A DNA stretch of 64,000 nucleotides from Reticulitermes speratus (taxonomy: Eukaryota; Arthropoda; Insecta; Blattodea; Rhinotermitidae): positions 19,324,733-19,388,732 of the forward strand of contig JAJKFL010000039.1 of the NCBI GenBank assembly GCA_021186555.1. The letters run 5' to 3'. The position numbers and the translations under genes were made by a program. The first letter of the stretch is position 1. Each line of letters opens with the position of its first letter. Positions 46,801 to 59,700 of this stretch are shown here, piece by piece. Under the pieces are notes generated by a model. That model was not told the origin of the DNA, did no database searches, and saw only the letters and a list, made by a program, of their open reading frames with translations.

Positions 46801-46850
46801 AAACTTTCGAAAAACATCCTCGTAGGGCTTTGAAGAACAGTCAGTATTTC
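43830..46850. other. cyc-GlnRS intergenic region, no recognisable gene
   Basis: CpG-poor, AT-rich. A GT/GC microsatellite lies at about 45261-45310. A 100-codon minus-strand open frame at 45953-46255 is bounded by ordinary DNA, has no motif I recognise and is not called. Confidence 0.4.
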
Positions 46851-46859
46851 CTATTCTGA

Positions 46860-47700
46860 ACAGCACGTGTCATCACGTCAGTGAAAGTAGGCCGGTAGTT
46901 CAGTACATACTGTTTGGTAGAGACATCTGCTTTTGCAACGGGCATTGCTGATGTAGCTATTTGCTTACAGATGGCAGAGGAAGGCAGTTATTGTGCACCC
47001 TTACAGCCGTGCTGTGTTAGTAGTAATCTGTGCTGTGTTACACTGCATGCAAACTGTTCTGTTACTGGGTGTAGTAGTGTTTCAAGATTGTGGTTCTAGT
47101 TGCAGAGTTTTCAAATATGGTTGTTCACGATGATTTAATGAGCCTGTTGTTAACTATTGGCCTTAGTGAACAGAAGGCCAAGGAAACATTAAAGAATGAC
47201 GTGTTATCCAAACATTTGAAGTGTGTTATAGATCAGGTGAGGTGAATATAATTTTTGACTATGTGGCAAGTCTACCGTTCAAATTTAGTGACAGACCACA
47301 ACAAATTTAATCGGTTGATTTCGTCATTACTGCATTATTTCACACAAACCATACGAAGTTTATAATGAAGTGATACACATCTGATTTCAGTTGCGTGAAG
47401 TTGTAAAATATAACACCTCTATATCACGTGTTTATGTAAACAAAGGCGTAGCCGGACTGTACACGTGTATCTCCATATCTCCAGAGTTAACTAGAATTAC
47501 TCCAAACGAATGTCATCGAAGTGACTTGTTATATGGAACGGGTTCATGCGCCAGAAACTCGAGAAACCCATATATTACTCACAGAAAGAACATTTTGGTC
47601 TAACACGTAAATGTATTCGTAACTCACGTACCTAATTTTACGGCGTTGAAGACGTAGACGTAACTATGCAAGACGCCCCACATAATTTATGAATTATATG
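46860..47700 (+). promoter_or_regulatory. CpG-retaining patch spanning the GlnRS 5' end (putative promoter)
   Basis: CpG is common from about 46.86 to 47.7 kb, and densest at about 47.4-47.68 kb just after exon 1, while the flanks for many kilobases are nearly free of CpG. An unmethylated promoter in a methylated gene body leaves this trace. No TATA box was singled out. The exact transcription start is unknown. Confidence 0.4.
47117..47236 (+). CDS. GlnRS: GlnRS exon 1
   Basis: 40 codons from ATG, containing [20 protein letters not shown], close to the start of animal GlnRS. Donor CAG|GTGAGG in phase 0. The start was chosen as the only ATG giving a family-like N-terminus. Confidence 0.93.
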
Positions 47701-50700
47701 ATGAATAGGATTCTTAGAGTTAGGTGGTTATCTGGAACATTATTTGCTTAAATTTTATTCGTTTTATCTGGAGTTAGGTTAAACTTATTTGCAGTCAACC
47801 ATTTACTTGTGCCAGAACTGTGTTTGACACTGAATGGAAATCATCAAAATGTTTGCTAGAAATGATGACCAAAGTGTCATCAGTGAAAATTATGGTTCTG
47901 ATAAGGTATTTGTTCTTGGAGGAATGTCATTTATGTACATAGTGAAAAGTAAGGATCCTAGACTTGAATCATGGACATCTCCAAAGTTTTACAGTTCCCC
48001 AGTTTGAAAACAAAAACTCTTTTTATTTTATTTATTTATTTTTTTGTCTGTTAGGTGAGATTGGAGCCAATTTGCACATATTCCTGAATGCCTTAAAAAG
48101 TATAATTTAACTAGCAAGGTTTTGTGATTTACACAGTCAAAAACCTTGGCAAAATTGAGAAAAATTCCACCAACATGCATTTTTGGCTAATAGATTTGAG
48201 TATGTTTGTTATCTGTTAGCTTAAAGGCAATGTTTTCAATAGATATCCCTTTCTTGAAGCCACATTTTTCTGGGACCATATTACTAATATTTAAGTGATG
48301 GTTGAACCCACTGTGCATAAGCTTCTGAAATGTAGGAAGACAGTTAATAGCAGAAGAAGTTTATAATTTGTCATAATAATTTTTGTCTCGTTTTTTGTAC
48401 AGTATTTTTATGGTTGAGATTTTTAGACAGACAGGGATAATACCTGTGTCTAGTGAATGATTACAACTATAGCTTAGTTGGTGACTAGATATGAGCAAGT
48501 TTTCAAAACATTATGTGTTATTTTATCATAAACCTGATGAGCTTTTTTATTTGATTGGACATATGATATGATACTTTTTATTTCAGTTTCAGTGGTTGGA
48601 ATAATTTTAAGAACTGGGAAATTTCCAAGAACTGCCTCTTATCTTCTTTCTCCACTTGATGAAAATGTAAACTTTCATTAGCCACTGAACATTTTGTTGA
48701 AGGCATCATCCACAGTTTCCAGCTCCTTTAGTTTTTTTTTATTTTATGGAAGGAAGGGCATCTGTTCTGTTGATTGTATTTTTTGTCTTTTTTACAGTGT
48801 TTTATGTTCTTATTTTATTATGGATTTTGCTCTAAGTCTACCACAATGCTATCTTCTAAGCTTTGTTTACAACCTTATTCAGGATTTTAAAGTACTTAAT
48901 GTAAAGTGCTTTTAATTTTGGATATTACTGCTTTTGCTGCATGTGTATATACTCCTTTTATATTCAAAAGATACCTTTATTCTTTGTGTAATCCAGTAAT
49001 TCAGTTCCGGTAACTAGGCTCACAGTGTAACAATGATGGATTAAATACCTGGGCTTTTCATTTTATCTTCCATGTTGTAACTTCAGTTTCTGTGGTAGTC
49101 TTGTGTTGGCAGCCCTGATTTGCCATGCCTTAATGTTCAAGAGGGAAGGAATGTTGAAGATGATGAAGATCGTAAATCCTATACTTGTGTTATTATTTCT
49201 ATGTAAATATATTGTTTGGGACAGCAAACAATTGAAGGGCTTAATGCATCCACATGACAGGCCACACCATCTCAGTTATAGAAGAGAACTTTGTTGAGTT
49301 TTCATTACATTCTATTATATATCTGAAAGACTCTGTACAGTATTATTCTTCAATCTATACTTCGCTTCAGGTATTAAAGTAACTCTGTCTTAAATACATC
49401 AAAGAGTGAAAAATGCTGTTTTGTTAAAAGTGTCACTTGTCATGTTAATGCAATAAGTCCTTCAGTTGTATGTGGAGATGTAATAAATAAGGGTTTGTAA
49501 AGCATTTGGTCAGAGGCAAGGAAGAAGTTATGGAACCAGTTTGGACTGCAGCAATTTGAATACTTTTGTTTTGAATTTTATCCCACCTGTAACTAATATG
49601 TAACATTGATTACTAATATATGTGTATTCATCTCTCTATATGTGTACTCATCTCTCTATATATGTACACACATTTCATACATAATAACAAGGAATATGTG
49701 ATACAAGTCAAACTGCAATATATCACATAAAGATAATACTTAGAAGTACAGTGCAGTTAGATAACACAGTCTTTACAGATTAAGAACATATCCTCCTTTC
49801 ATGTGTTCTTTGTATACTGTGCATGAAATTACCTGTTTTTTGTTCTTGTTCAGGCTGTAAAAAATGGTGGGTCACTGCAACATATTGGAACATTATTATA
49901 TCACCTAGCAGCAAAAATTAAAGTTCAAGTCAGCCATTTCATCCCCATGATAGTAGAATACATAGTTGGAAACCAGATTGATTCACAGCAGCGAATTGAT
50001 GGCAAGTATCAAATTTGCTTTTATTTTCAGTGTAAATATTTTTCCCCAGTTCTGCAGTATACCACAAGTCTTGAAACAAGTGGATTAGGCTGCAGGCTGT
50101 TCTAGCTTCTAAGGGAAACATTGTGAAGTCTGCCTGCTGTGGTAAACTCAAGAGAAAGACTCTGACCACGGCACAGTGACAGCAGTAAAAACAGAAGGGG
50201 GAGCAAAGTGAGAAATGAAGGAAGCCCTGTGCAGACCCCAGTAAAGAAGAGTACTTGAAAACCTGAAAGAAATGTAATCATTGGCCATTTTGATTTGTGT
50301 TGTCAGAAAAATTTTTGTGGACTGTGTTGAAAAAAGAATTGTTAAAACTTTTAAGAAACTCCTGCCAACAATAAGAGCAAAATAAGTTTTGCACGGGTGG
50401 TTGGGGGTGAGCAGTGTTCAAGAAAAATATTGCACAAAATTGGATTTAGGTGGCAAAAATGTCAAAGTAAGAGAACTGTTTTGATAGAGCAGCCACATAT
50501 TGTTGAGTGGCATTGTAGTTACATGCTTACATTAAATGAACTTTGATAACGTGAAAGGGGGATTATTGCTTACGTAGACAAGACATGGATAGATATCAGT
50601 CTGATGTCGAAGAAATGATGGCATACAGGTGGCAATGCAGGAAACAGGCTGACTGTTCATGCTGATTCTAAGGATGGCTTTGTCGTGGGTGCTCAGCTTA

Positions 50701-53700
50701 GTTACAAAGTAGGATTAGTAAATGGCAGCTACCACAGCCATATAAACAGCTTTAATTTTGAGAAGTGGTTGCAAGAAAAATTAATCCCAAACATACTAGA
50801 AAAGTCACATGTCATTCTCGACAATGCAGTATACTGCTGTATGCATGGGGACAAACCTCTGAGCAGACACACAGAGAAGGCAGAGATGATTTCATGGCTT
50901 TGGCAGTCAGGTTGCCAGTGATGACACTGTGATGAACATCAGCCATACAAGCTGATTGAGTTGAAAAGGCCAAAAGAAAATTCATACAGGTTTGGCCACA
51001 CTCTCAATGCATGCAGTCACATGGCCCTTAGACCAGGGGTGCACAAATCCTGGGCTCCAGGTCACCATGGTGAATAAAGTTTGTACAGTGGTGCCTAAAA
51101 TTTTTTGATCGTGGGTATGGAATGTGCTGCATGTCACCCTTCTGGCACGTAGAATTCTGAGGTGGCTTCTAGATGTTTGGAAAGTTTGTGAACCCCTGCC
51201 TTGGACCTCCCCCCATACAATTGCCATCTCCGTCCAATTGAACGTGCCTGGGCTAAAGTGAAATGTTTTATTAGATCCAATAATGTGGCCAAGGAATTCT
51301 CTTTAAACTGTTTGTGCAAATTAACTGATGTCACAATATCTTGAGCAACTGAAGGTGAGTGACAAGGCTGCCATCACCTTGTGAAGACAGTAAGAAGCAT
51401 ATTGTAAAAGGATGGCATCATTTCTGATGTTATAGATAGTATAATAACATCAAGTGGAAATGAAGAGGCTTTTGGAGACGAAGAGGACATAGTGATGTCA
51501 TTTGGATGTACAAAGTCAGATTCCTCAGACCGTGAGGTAGCTTATCCCATGGGTTAGCACCTCAATGACTGCAATAAATTTAATAACATTTCAGATTTAA
51601 AAAAAAAACTGAAATGGCTAAACTGAAAAATCCATCAGTATCCATGAGAGTGGTTGGGTAAGTTTAATGTATAATTCATGACTTGAATCATATTTATTTC
51701 TTGGTGGTGAAACTTGCGTGTGTCCTATCAACTGTTCGTTTCCATTTCCACGGTTTTTATATTCATTTAATACTAACTGAAGCATATCATAGATATACTG
51801 CAGCAAGGCTTGAACTTCAAGTGTAGTTTTGAAGATTTTGTTGCAGTGGGTGGTAATTGCTGTGACTTAATGAGCATTGAAGACCACTGTAATGAGAGCC
51901 TTGAGATGGAGGACACAAGTGAGGTAATTGAAGAAAGTGTACCTTTGCCATCAACAGATGACTGTGGACTCATATTTAGGTGGTCCATTATGACTTGTGT
52001 TTTTTGAATCTTTCTTGAGCATGATGGTAACTTTAAATCCAAGTTGCCCTGATGCAGTAATATACAGTTGTGATCTTTGTAATTGAAATGTGAAATAATT
52101 GCTTTGTATCAGAATACAAAAATGGATCCAAAAACGTACCTAATATTTACGTTTCCCTTATAAGTAGTTTTCCCTTTGAAGAAGTTCTTTTACCCTAGTC
52201 CACTGAGAAACTTCTTATGCAAGAAACACTTCCAAAACTTTGTCTGGTGTGGGTTCCATTCTTTATTCTTGTAATATGTAATCATGTTGTTTGTGGTCCA
52301 TCCCAAGTGTATATTGCCATTTGTCTTACAAAGTTAACTTCAGCAGCTGTACTTGAAGTTTTATCTTTGTTTTTTGTTGTCCAACATTCACTTCCATATA
52401 AAAGTGTGAGTGGAACTATATTGCTCAAATGATAGCCATCTGAGTTCTTACACCATGCAGGGAAAGAATTTTTTCTAACATTTTTGAGGAATATACTGCC
52501 TCTGTCTTTCTCCAAAAATGGGAATAAACTTAGTATCCTACATGGTGCAAGAGGCTAGAAGAGTGTCAATTGAGCAACACCTGCCATCAATGTCTGAAGC
52601 TTATAAAGCTAGGTTATTATCCGTTTTTGTTGCAATGTGTTCAGAACTTCTCGTGGCTCAAAAGTTATTGACAAGGCCTGTTAATGTTAACTTTTAAGAA
52701 TTCTGAAATTTTAACATTATATCAGTTAGTGTCCAAGGTACTTGAATGTGTTCACATGTTTTGATTAGGCAAAGTAGTTTCATGGCTATATTAGACTGTT
52801 TTTGTAATATTTGAGTTTAATGTATAGAGTTTCATATTGCTCTTTCACATGCATTTTTTTTCCTTGAATATTGCCATGTCATGTGCATGTGGCAGTCCCA
52901 CGATGAGTACCAGTCTTTGTGGTAGCCAGCTTCGCCCCCTTTGTTTTAATTCATGAACTCTAATGGCAGGCTGGAGACAAATATCTATATTAGGACAAGA
53001 CTGCCCCAGACTTGGTCTTAGAATATTAATTGTGTTGCATATTTTTTCTGATTTACAGCTGCCCTGGAATACTTGTTGTCCCATTTGAAGGGGAATTTCA
53101 ATGTAAAAGATTTTGAAAGTGCATGTGGAGTTGGTATTACTGTCAGTCCAGAGGAAATTGAACATGTTGTGGAAAAATTAATAAAGAAACACAGAGATGA
53201 ATTACTGGATAAAAGGTATAATCAGAACACTACTTTAGAGTAGTAGGCCTCCAATTTACATACTGCAAGTACTGTATGTGCAGTTCTATCTTAATTGAGA
53301 ACTAATAATTTGTATAACTAATTATTCAGGTTTCAGAACATGACACTTGTTTACATACATACATACATACATATACACATACATTCACCGATCCGGTATC
53401 CACGCAAATAGGATTGGATATGGAATTCGTCAAGAACAGAGTAGATTGCAATATGCAATCAAGTCAAAACACTGAGATACAAATGAGATACAAAGTTACA
53501 TGAAATTAGTGAAACACTGTAAATAACAAGAGAATTCATACTCACTCACTAAGACAAAGTAAATATATGGATTACAATAAATAATACCAAGTCAACATTT
53601 GAAAATTAAATAGAATAAAGGACATACTCAGAATACACATATATGTTGCTAATAATAATGAACTACAAAAGGAGTGCAACAGCAGTTGAAAAATTGTTTG

Positions 53701-56700
53701 TTGCTGGTTAACTATTACAATCTTTAGAAAGAAATTTGTCACTAGAATAAAAAGCATTCTTAACAAGATACGAGTAATTCTTAAAATAGTCTTAAAAATA
53801 TATAAATTGTTATGAAGTTTTGGAATATTTTGCGGAAGGTGATTAAATATTTTAACAGATGAATAATATACACCTCTCTGTATTGTGGAAGATCTCACAG
53901 AAGGTACATGCAGTTTATTTTGTTGCCTAATATTCCTGTTTGCCTGTGTATGCCACCGTAATAATGTTAAAAGGTTCCAGGTCTGTTATATCAGTAGTAA
54001 GTCGTCTGCATTTAAGATTTTCCTGAGTTCAGTGTTGGCATGCACTGCCTTCAGAGGACATTAAGTGGGAACTTCACATTAACTGAAGGTTAATGAAACA
54101 TTCTTTGCATTCATCACAGCAATTTTCACTAACTTCAGAAATATATGATATAAATTAAGATCTCCAAGGAGTTGCACAGTGTATGGTGCTCTTATACTTC
54201 ACATTTGATTTTTGTGATTACAACCCAACTATAATAGTTTTAAGCTTCTGTTTTAATACAGAGCAAGAATGTAAGGGCATTTTCCATTGGAGTACACAGT
54301 TTTCTGAAAGTTCTTGCATTGGCCTTGATGTTCGTTGATTTCAGAGATGTGTATCGCTGCAAAACAGTTGCTTTACATACATGACATTGCGCAGAATAAG
54401 AAATTGTTTTCCTTGTATTTTCATTAATCTGTAAATGTAAAGATCTCCCTATAACATGCCATGCAGGCACAGAGGGGGAGTAGAAGTATAGCTGTACTTA
54501 TTCTTAAACTCTGTGCTAGATGGGGGTGGTTGATCAATGCCACACTCTGGCTGCTGTATGCCTAGGGAAGAGTTGTGGTACATATTTTACAAGAGGCTGG
54601 GTGGGCCCCAGTGCTGGTCTTCAAAGGTGTGGATAAGAGAAGTCTGTTGCCCTCACCAGGGTTCAAGCACCTTACTGACCATCCCGTAGTGTGTCATTAT
54701 GTCGACTGCTATTCCAGCCACCTAATAAATATGTATAATGTTGAAAATTATTTGTACCAAAATTTATAGGTCCTTATATGATCTTTGTCTTAGGTTATGT
54801 GTATTTTTAATGAGCTGTTTTTAGACAATCGAGTTGGGCTTCATGTGAAGTAGAGGTTATGTTAGGCTGATACATACTAGAATTAATGTAACCTTCACCT
54901 TTTAATGTACACTGCCAACATGGAATGTAATTTGAATTTGTTTAGCATTTAAAGTAGTTTTGCAGATCAAACATACCAACAGATGGGTAGCCACAACCTG
55001 TCCTGCAAATAATATATAAAGTGTGTAGTACGTAACAGTTTCTTGGAACAGTAATAGGTTGGTGGTTTGATTTTTGTAATAGATATTTTGCTTCTCAGGT
55101 ACCGGTTTAATGTGGGAGTTATCATGCAGGAAGTTCGACAGGAGCTGAAATGGGCTGATGGGAAAGAAATTAAAAATGAAGTGGATTTGCAGGTGTTGGA
55201 TTTACTAGGTCCCAAAACTGAGGCTGACTTTTCACCCCAGATCAAACAAAGCAAAAAGTTTAAAACCGACAAACCTAATCAAGAATCAAGAGGCTCAAAA
55301 AATGATGTTGAGCCTGTTACTGTGAATGATGGTGAGTGATATGAAGCACTAGGTCGTGGTATCTCGTTGGAATTGGATGGTTTTTGTCAGACATGTAGAA
55401 ACAATAAGTGTTTGTTTGATACTTAGAGAAAATGTGTGGTGGGATGGTAAAGTATATTATGGGAGTGAGGAAAAAGTTGTTACAAGATCAAGAGTAGATG
55501 TGAGCACATGCAGAACACCAGGTATTTAATCAGTATTGACATATTCAATGAAGAGATGTGATGAAACTTCAGTGATAAGTTGGAAGAAACCAAACATTAT
55601 GGTTGAGCCTGTGGCACTGGTGTTGAATGCCACTAGTGTCAGTTGGATTGCTATCTTGCTTGCCCAAACCTTTCATTATCTGATTGTTAGGGTTGCTGCC
55701 CAGTCACCCAGTGGGGAAACAGTAGTTCACAGTGAGACACAAGACATTATAGTAGCAGAGATGTGATGCGGTACAAAATGAAAATGTAAAAATGGGAACA
55801 TATAATTTCAAAATAGTGAAATACTATACATATCTTGGTACAGTTTTAACAAATAAAATTAATTAAGACCAGAGATTGAAAAAATAATTACAAATACAAA
55901 TAGAGCATACTATGCACTTCTTCCTATACTAAAGAGTCATTCAGTACTTAGAGCAGAAAAAGTTAAAATTTACAAGACATTAATAAGACCTGTGGTTACA
56001 TACGGAGCAGATTCTTGGACATTGAATAAGGATATTGCTAAAGGGCTGGCAGTTTTTGAAAGAAAAATTTTGAGAAGAATATTTGGGGCAATTAAATTAA
56101 ATGAAAATTGGAGAAAGCGACATAACAAGGAACTAAAGCAGGTGTTTGGAGATTTAGATATACTATCATTTGTTAGAATAAGTTGGCTCAAATGGATTGG
56201 TCATGTTAACAGAATGGAGAGTAAAAGAACAGTAAGTCAAGTATTTAATAATAATCCCCAAGGAAGTCGACCAAGAGGACGACCAAGAAACAGATGGTGG
56301 AATTGTGTACAAACAGATATTAAGAAGTGTAAAATTAACAACTGGAAAGAAAGGTAAAAAAATAGAGTGGACTGGGAGAGGGCCATTAAGGAGGCGAAGG
56401 TCCGCATTGGACTGTAGTGCCACCGAAGAAGAAGCTAGATTTTGTGCACCCCTGGTCGGAGCTACTGACCACCTCCATGGAGCATGGTCCTTGAGAAATT
56501 AATAGTTGTTCAAGTAGTCTAGAAATTCCCCACTTTTATGGAACCCAAAGGGTCATTACTTTGTTTGCAGGCACCCACCACTGCTCCCTATCTGAGCCAT
56601 TTGAATCCAGTCCATACCCTGCCATCCTGTTTCTGTAAGATCCATTTTAATATTATCCTGTCTCCGCCTACGTTTTTCCTTTGTATTTTCCTGCCAAAAC

Positions 56701-59700
56701 ACATTGTGTATTCACATTTTTTCCTGTGAATGTGGCATGCCCTGTCTGTCCCTGTTTGATTTTATCATCCTAATAACATTTGGTGAGGAGTACAAACCAT
56801 GGAGCTTCTCACTGTGCAGTTTTTTCCATCCTCCTGTTACGTCCTTTTCTGTGCTACTAACAGCACCGTTATGTGAACCATAAATACATAAACTGCATAA
56901 GTTGAAAGTAGCCATGTAATTGGAACAACGTTAAATATCTTGTTTCTCAGTTATGTATGCTTCATATGTAACTACACTTATCTCTGCGTTTGTATGTATT
57001 TAGGTGGCAGTGTTTTATGTACAGGAAAGGATTTTCATGAATATACCATGGATTAAATATGTTAAAGTTATTTTTGGTATAGTGTTGAATATGTTTTTAT
57101 ACAGTTTTTTAAAAAGTTCCTGTACATGCCCAAGCAAAAGTAAACATCTCCACTATTTTGTAACCCATTTAGGAAAAATGGAACACATTTAACTAATTAA
57201 CTGCATGGAGTGGAGTCCTTGGGAAGCTCATTTAAACAACAAGTTCCCTGGCTTTTATGGAACTGAAAGGTTCCTTGTACCATGTTTAAAGAGCCTGCCA
57301 CTGGACCTTATAATGAGCAAAATGAATCCAGTCCATATGAAAACTGTCCCTTGTATAATCACTTTTATCCTCAGCTGGGACATGCCCATTCAGAGCAAGA
57401 GGCCTCTTCTTATTTAATATATATGACATCCTCTCACTAACAAATTGTACCCTCGTAATTAGTGACGTGATTTCTTGATGGATTAAAGAGCCTGAACTAA
57501 ACTAATGCTTAGCATTCATTCCCTGTTGAATAGAAAAAATTTGTTTGTTGATTCAGAACTACACTTGCCCAAACTGCCCTTTTGTACTTCAATTATATAT
57601 TTTAAGCACACTTTATTAAATTTTTAGAACTGAAATTTGGTTTTTGAAAAATATTGATCAAAATTAGCTTTTTGTTGTTTTATATTTCCATATCTGACAT
57701 TCCATTTTAGAGATAGAGAAACAAATTAGAATAACATATGGAGTCACTATATAATTTCTGTTTTCAGGTGAAATTTCCCTTGCTGCTACTTCCATAAGTG
57801 AAATTATGAGAACCAAAGTTAATTTTCATAAACCAGGTGAGAATTATAAAGCAGATGGCTATGTGGTAACTCCGAAGACCATGCGGCTCTTGCAGGAGCA
57901 CTTGCAGCTAACTGGAGGACAGGTACCTTCACAAGCACACTTTCTTACTTAAACATTGTCACATGAGCACTGTTTTATGTTTTGAAGGTGTTGGATTCTT
58001 TATTAAAAACAGGTTACTAACATGGCAGTTAATGTAGATGAGCAACTTTTTGTATATAGAAGATGCTTGATTGTAACGTGACAGGTAACATCGCATGGGC
58101 AGATTGTTATGAATAAGGAGTGTTAGGTTGTTAGATTTGAGCAATGTTGCTGAGGATTCGAGTCTTCTGGAATGTGATGCTGTGTTATTGGGTGAGTGGT
58201 TCCTGATGTTTTGAAGGAATGTACAGACACCCTCTGACTTACGCAATAGTTACACTCTGGAAAGTCCTGCGTAAGTCAGAATTGAGCATGTCTATACAAG
58301 GGAGTCCAGATAGAATCCAAATTCCAACACGATGGAATGTGATTGGTCACAGCATGGCTGCCTTGCTGCTTTTGTTATTACCCAACAGTATCCCTCCACC
58401 ACCTTCTCATTGCACTTTCATTCCTGCAAGGAAGAATTCGATGTGTATTTGAAAATGTTATTATTTCATTTTTATTTTCTTTTAACTTATTTCCAAATAA
58501 CGTAAGTCTGAAATTGTTAATTTGAAATTGCATATGTTAGGGAATGTCTGTAGTGCCTTCACATTCAGGGGTGAAGCAGTCTTCTTGGAGTGGTTGAACC
58601 CTGAAGATGAAGGCACTGTGTCCCTTTGAAATGTCAGGAACCACTCATCCAGTGACATGGCATCATGTCCCGGAAGACTTGAATTCTTGTGTGTTAGATT
58701 CTTTATTATCCTTTTGCTACATCCAGAAGCAGCAGGATGTAGTAAAGTAAAATATTGCCACCCATACTTACGACCTCAACCTTCAACAAATGTCTTGCAC
58801 CCTCTCTACATGCGAAGTGTTTTTTTTTTTTTTTTTTTTTTTTTGTAAATACGTTCGGATATTTTTGCGTATGTCAGACTCACATTGGAATGTAATTTAA
58901 AGCTCACCTCTTCATGGGGTTGAGTCAAGTTTTAAAGCAGCTATAGCCACCATCTAGAGACTAAAATATCCAGGACACTAGCAATTTAAGTCAACATAAT
59001 CTGATGCAGTGTAGATGGTAATTTTTATTAGCGCAAGTACATGACGTCAAAACTGTTGTGTGCGCATAACATGCTCAGTATATATCAAGGAGCATTTAAC
59101 TCTTTTGAATGGGGTGAGATGGGATTGTAGTGCTTGGTTTTCTCAATACAGGTAAGAACAAGATTTCCACCTGAACCAAATGGTATTTTACATATTGGCC
59201 ATGCCAAAGCTATAAATATTAACTTTGGATATGCTGCAGCACATGATGGCTTCTGCTTCCTGAGATATGATGATACCAACCCAGAGAAAGAGGAGGAGAA
59301 GTTCTTTGTGGGCATCAAGGACATGGTAGAGTGGCTTGGTGGGTAAGAGAAGGACTTACAGTGTGAGCAGGTTGTACATAGGGCATTACAAACTGGGGAG
59401 ATTACTTCGGGCTTTATGATTTCTAAAGACATTAATGTTAGTACAAGAAAAGTGTTGATTATTGCTATCAAACTGCAGTCTAAGTAGAGATTCTGCATGG
59501 TCTACAAATTCATTCACATTTTGTAATAAGAAAGGCTTAAGAAAAGAGTTAGAGGTTAAATTTCAGCTTTATGGAAATAGGATATGAGATGGAGAAGTGG
59601 ATGGAACTGCCTCAGGATTGTGTTAATTAGTGGGTAATGACTGGTAATAGTTGTGTTAACCTACAGGTTTTGCTGCCAGAGGGCTACCACACAAGAATTT

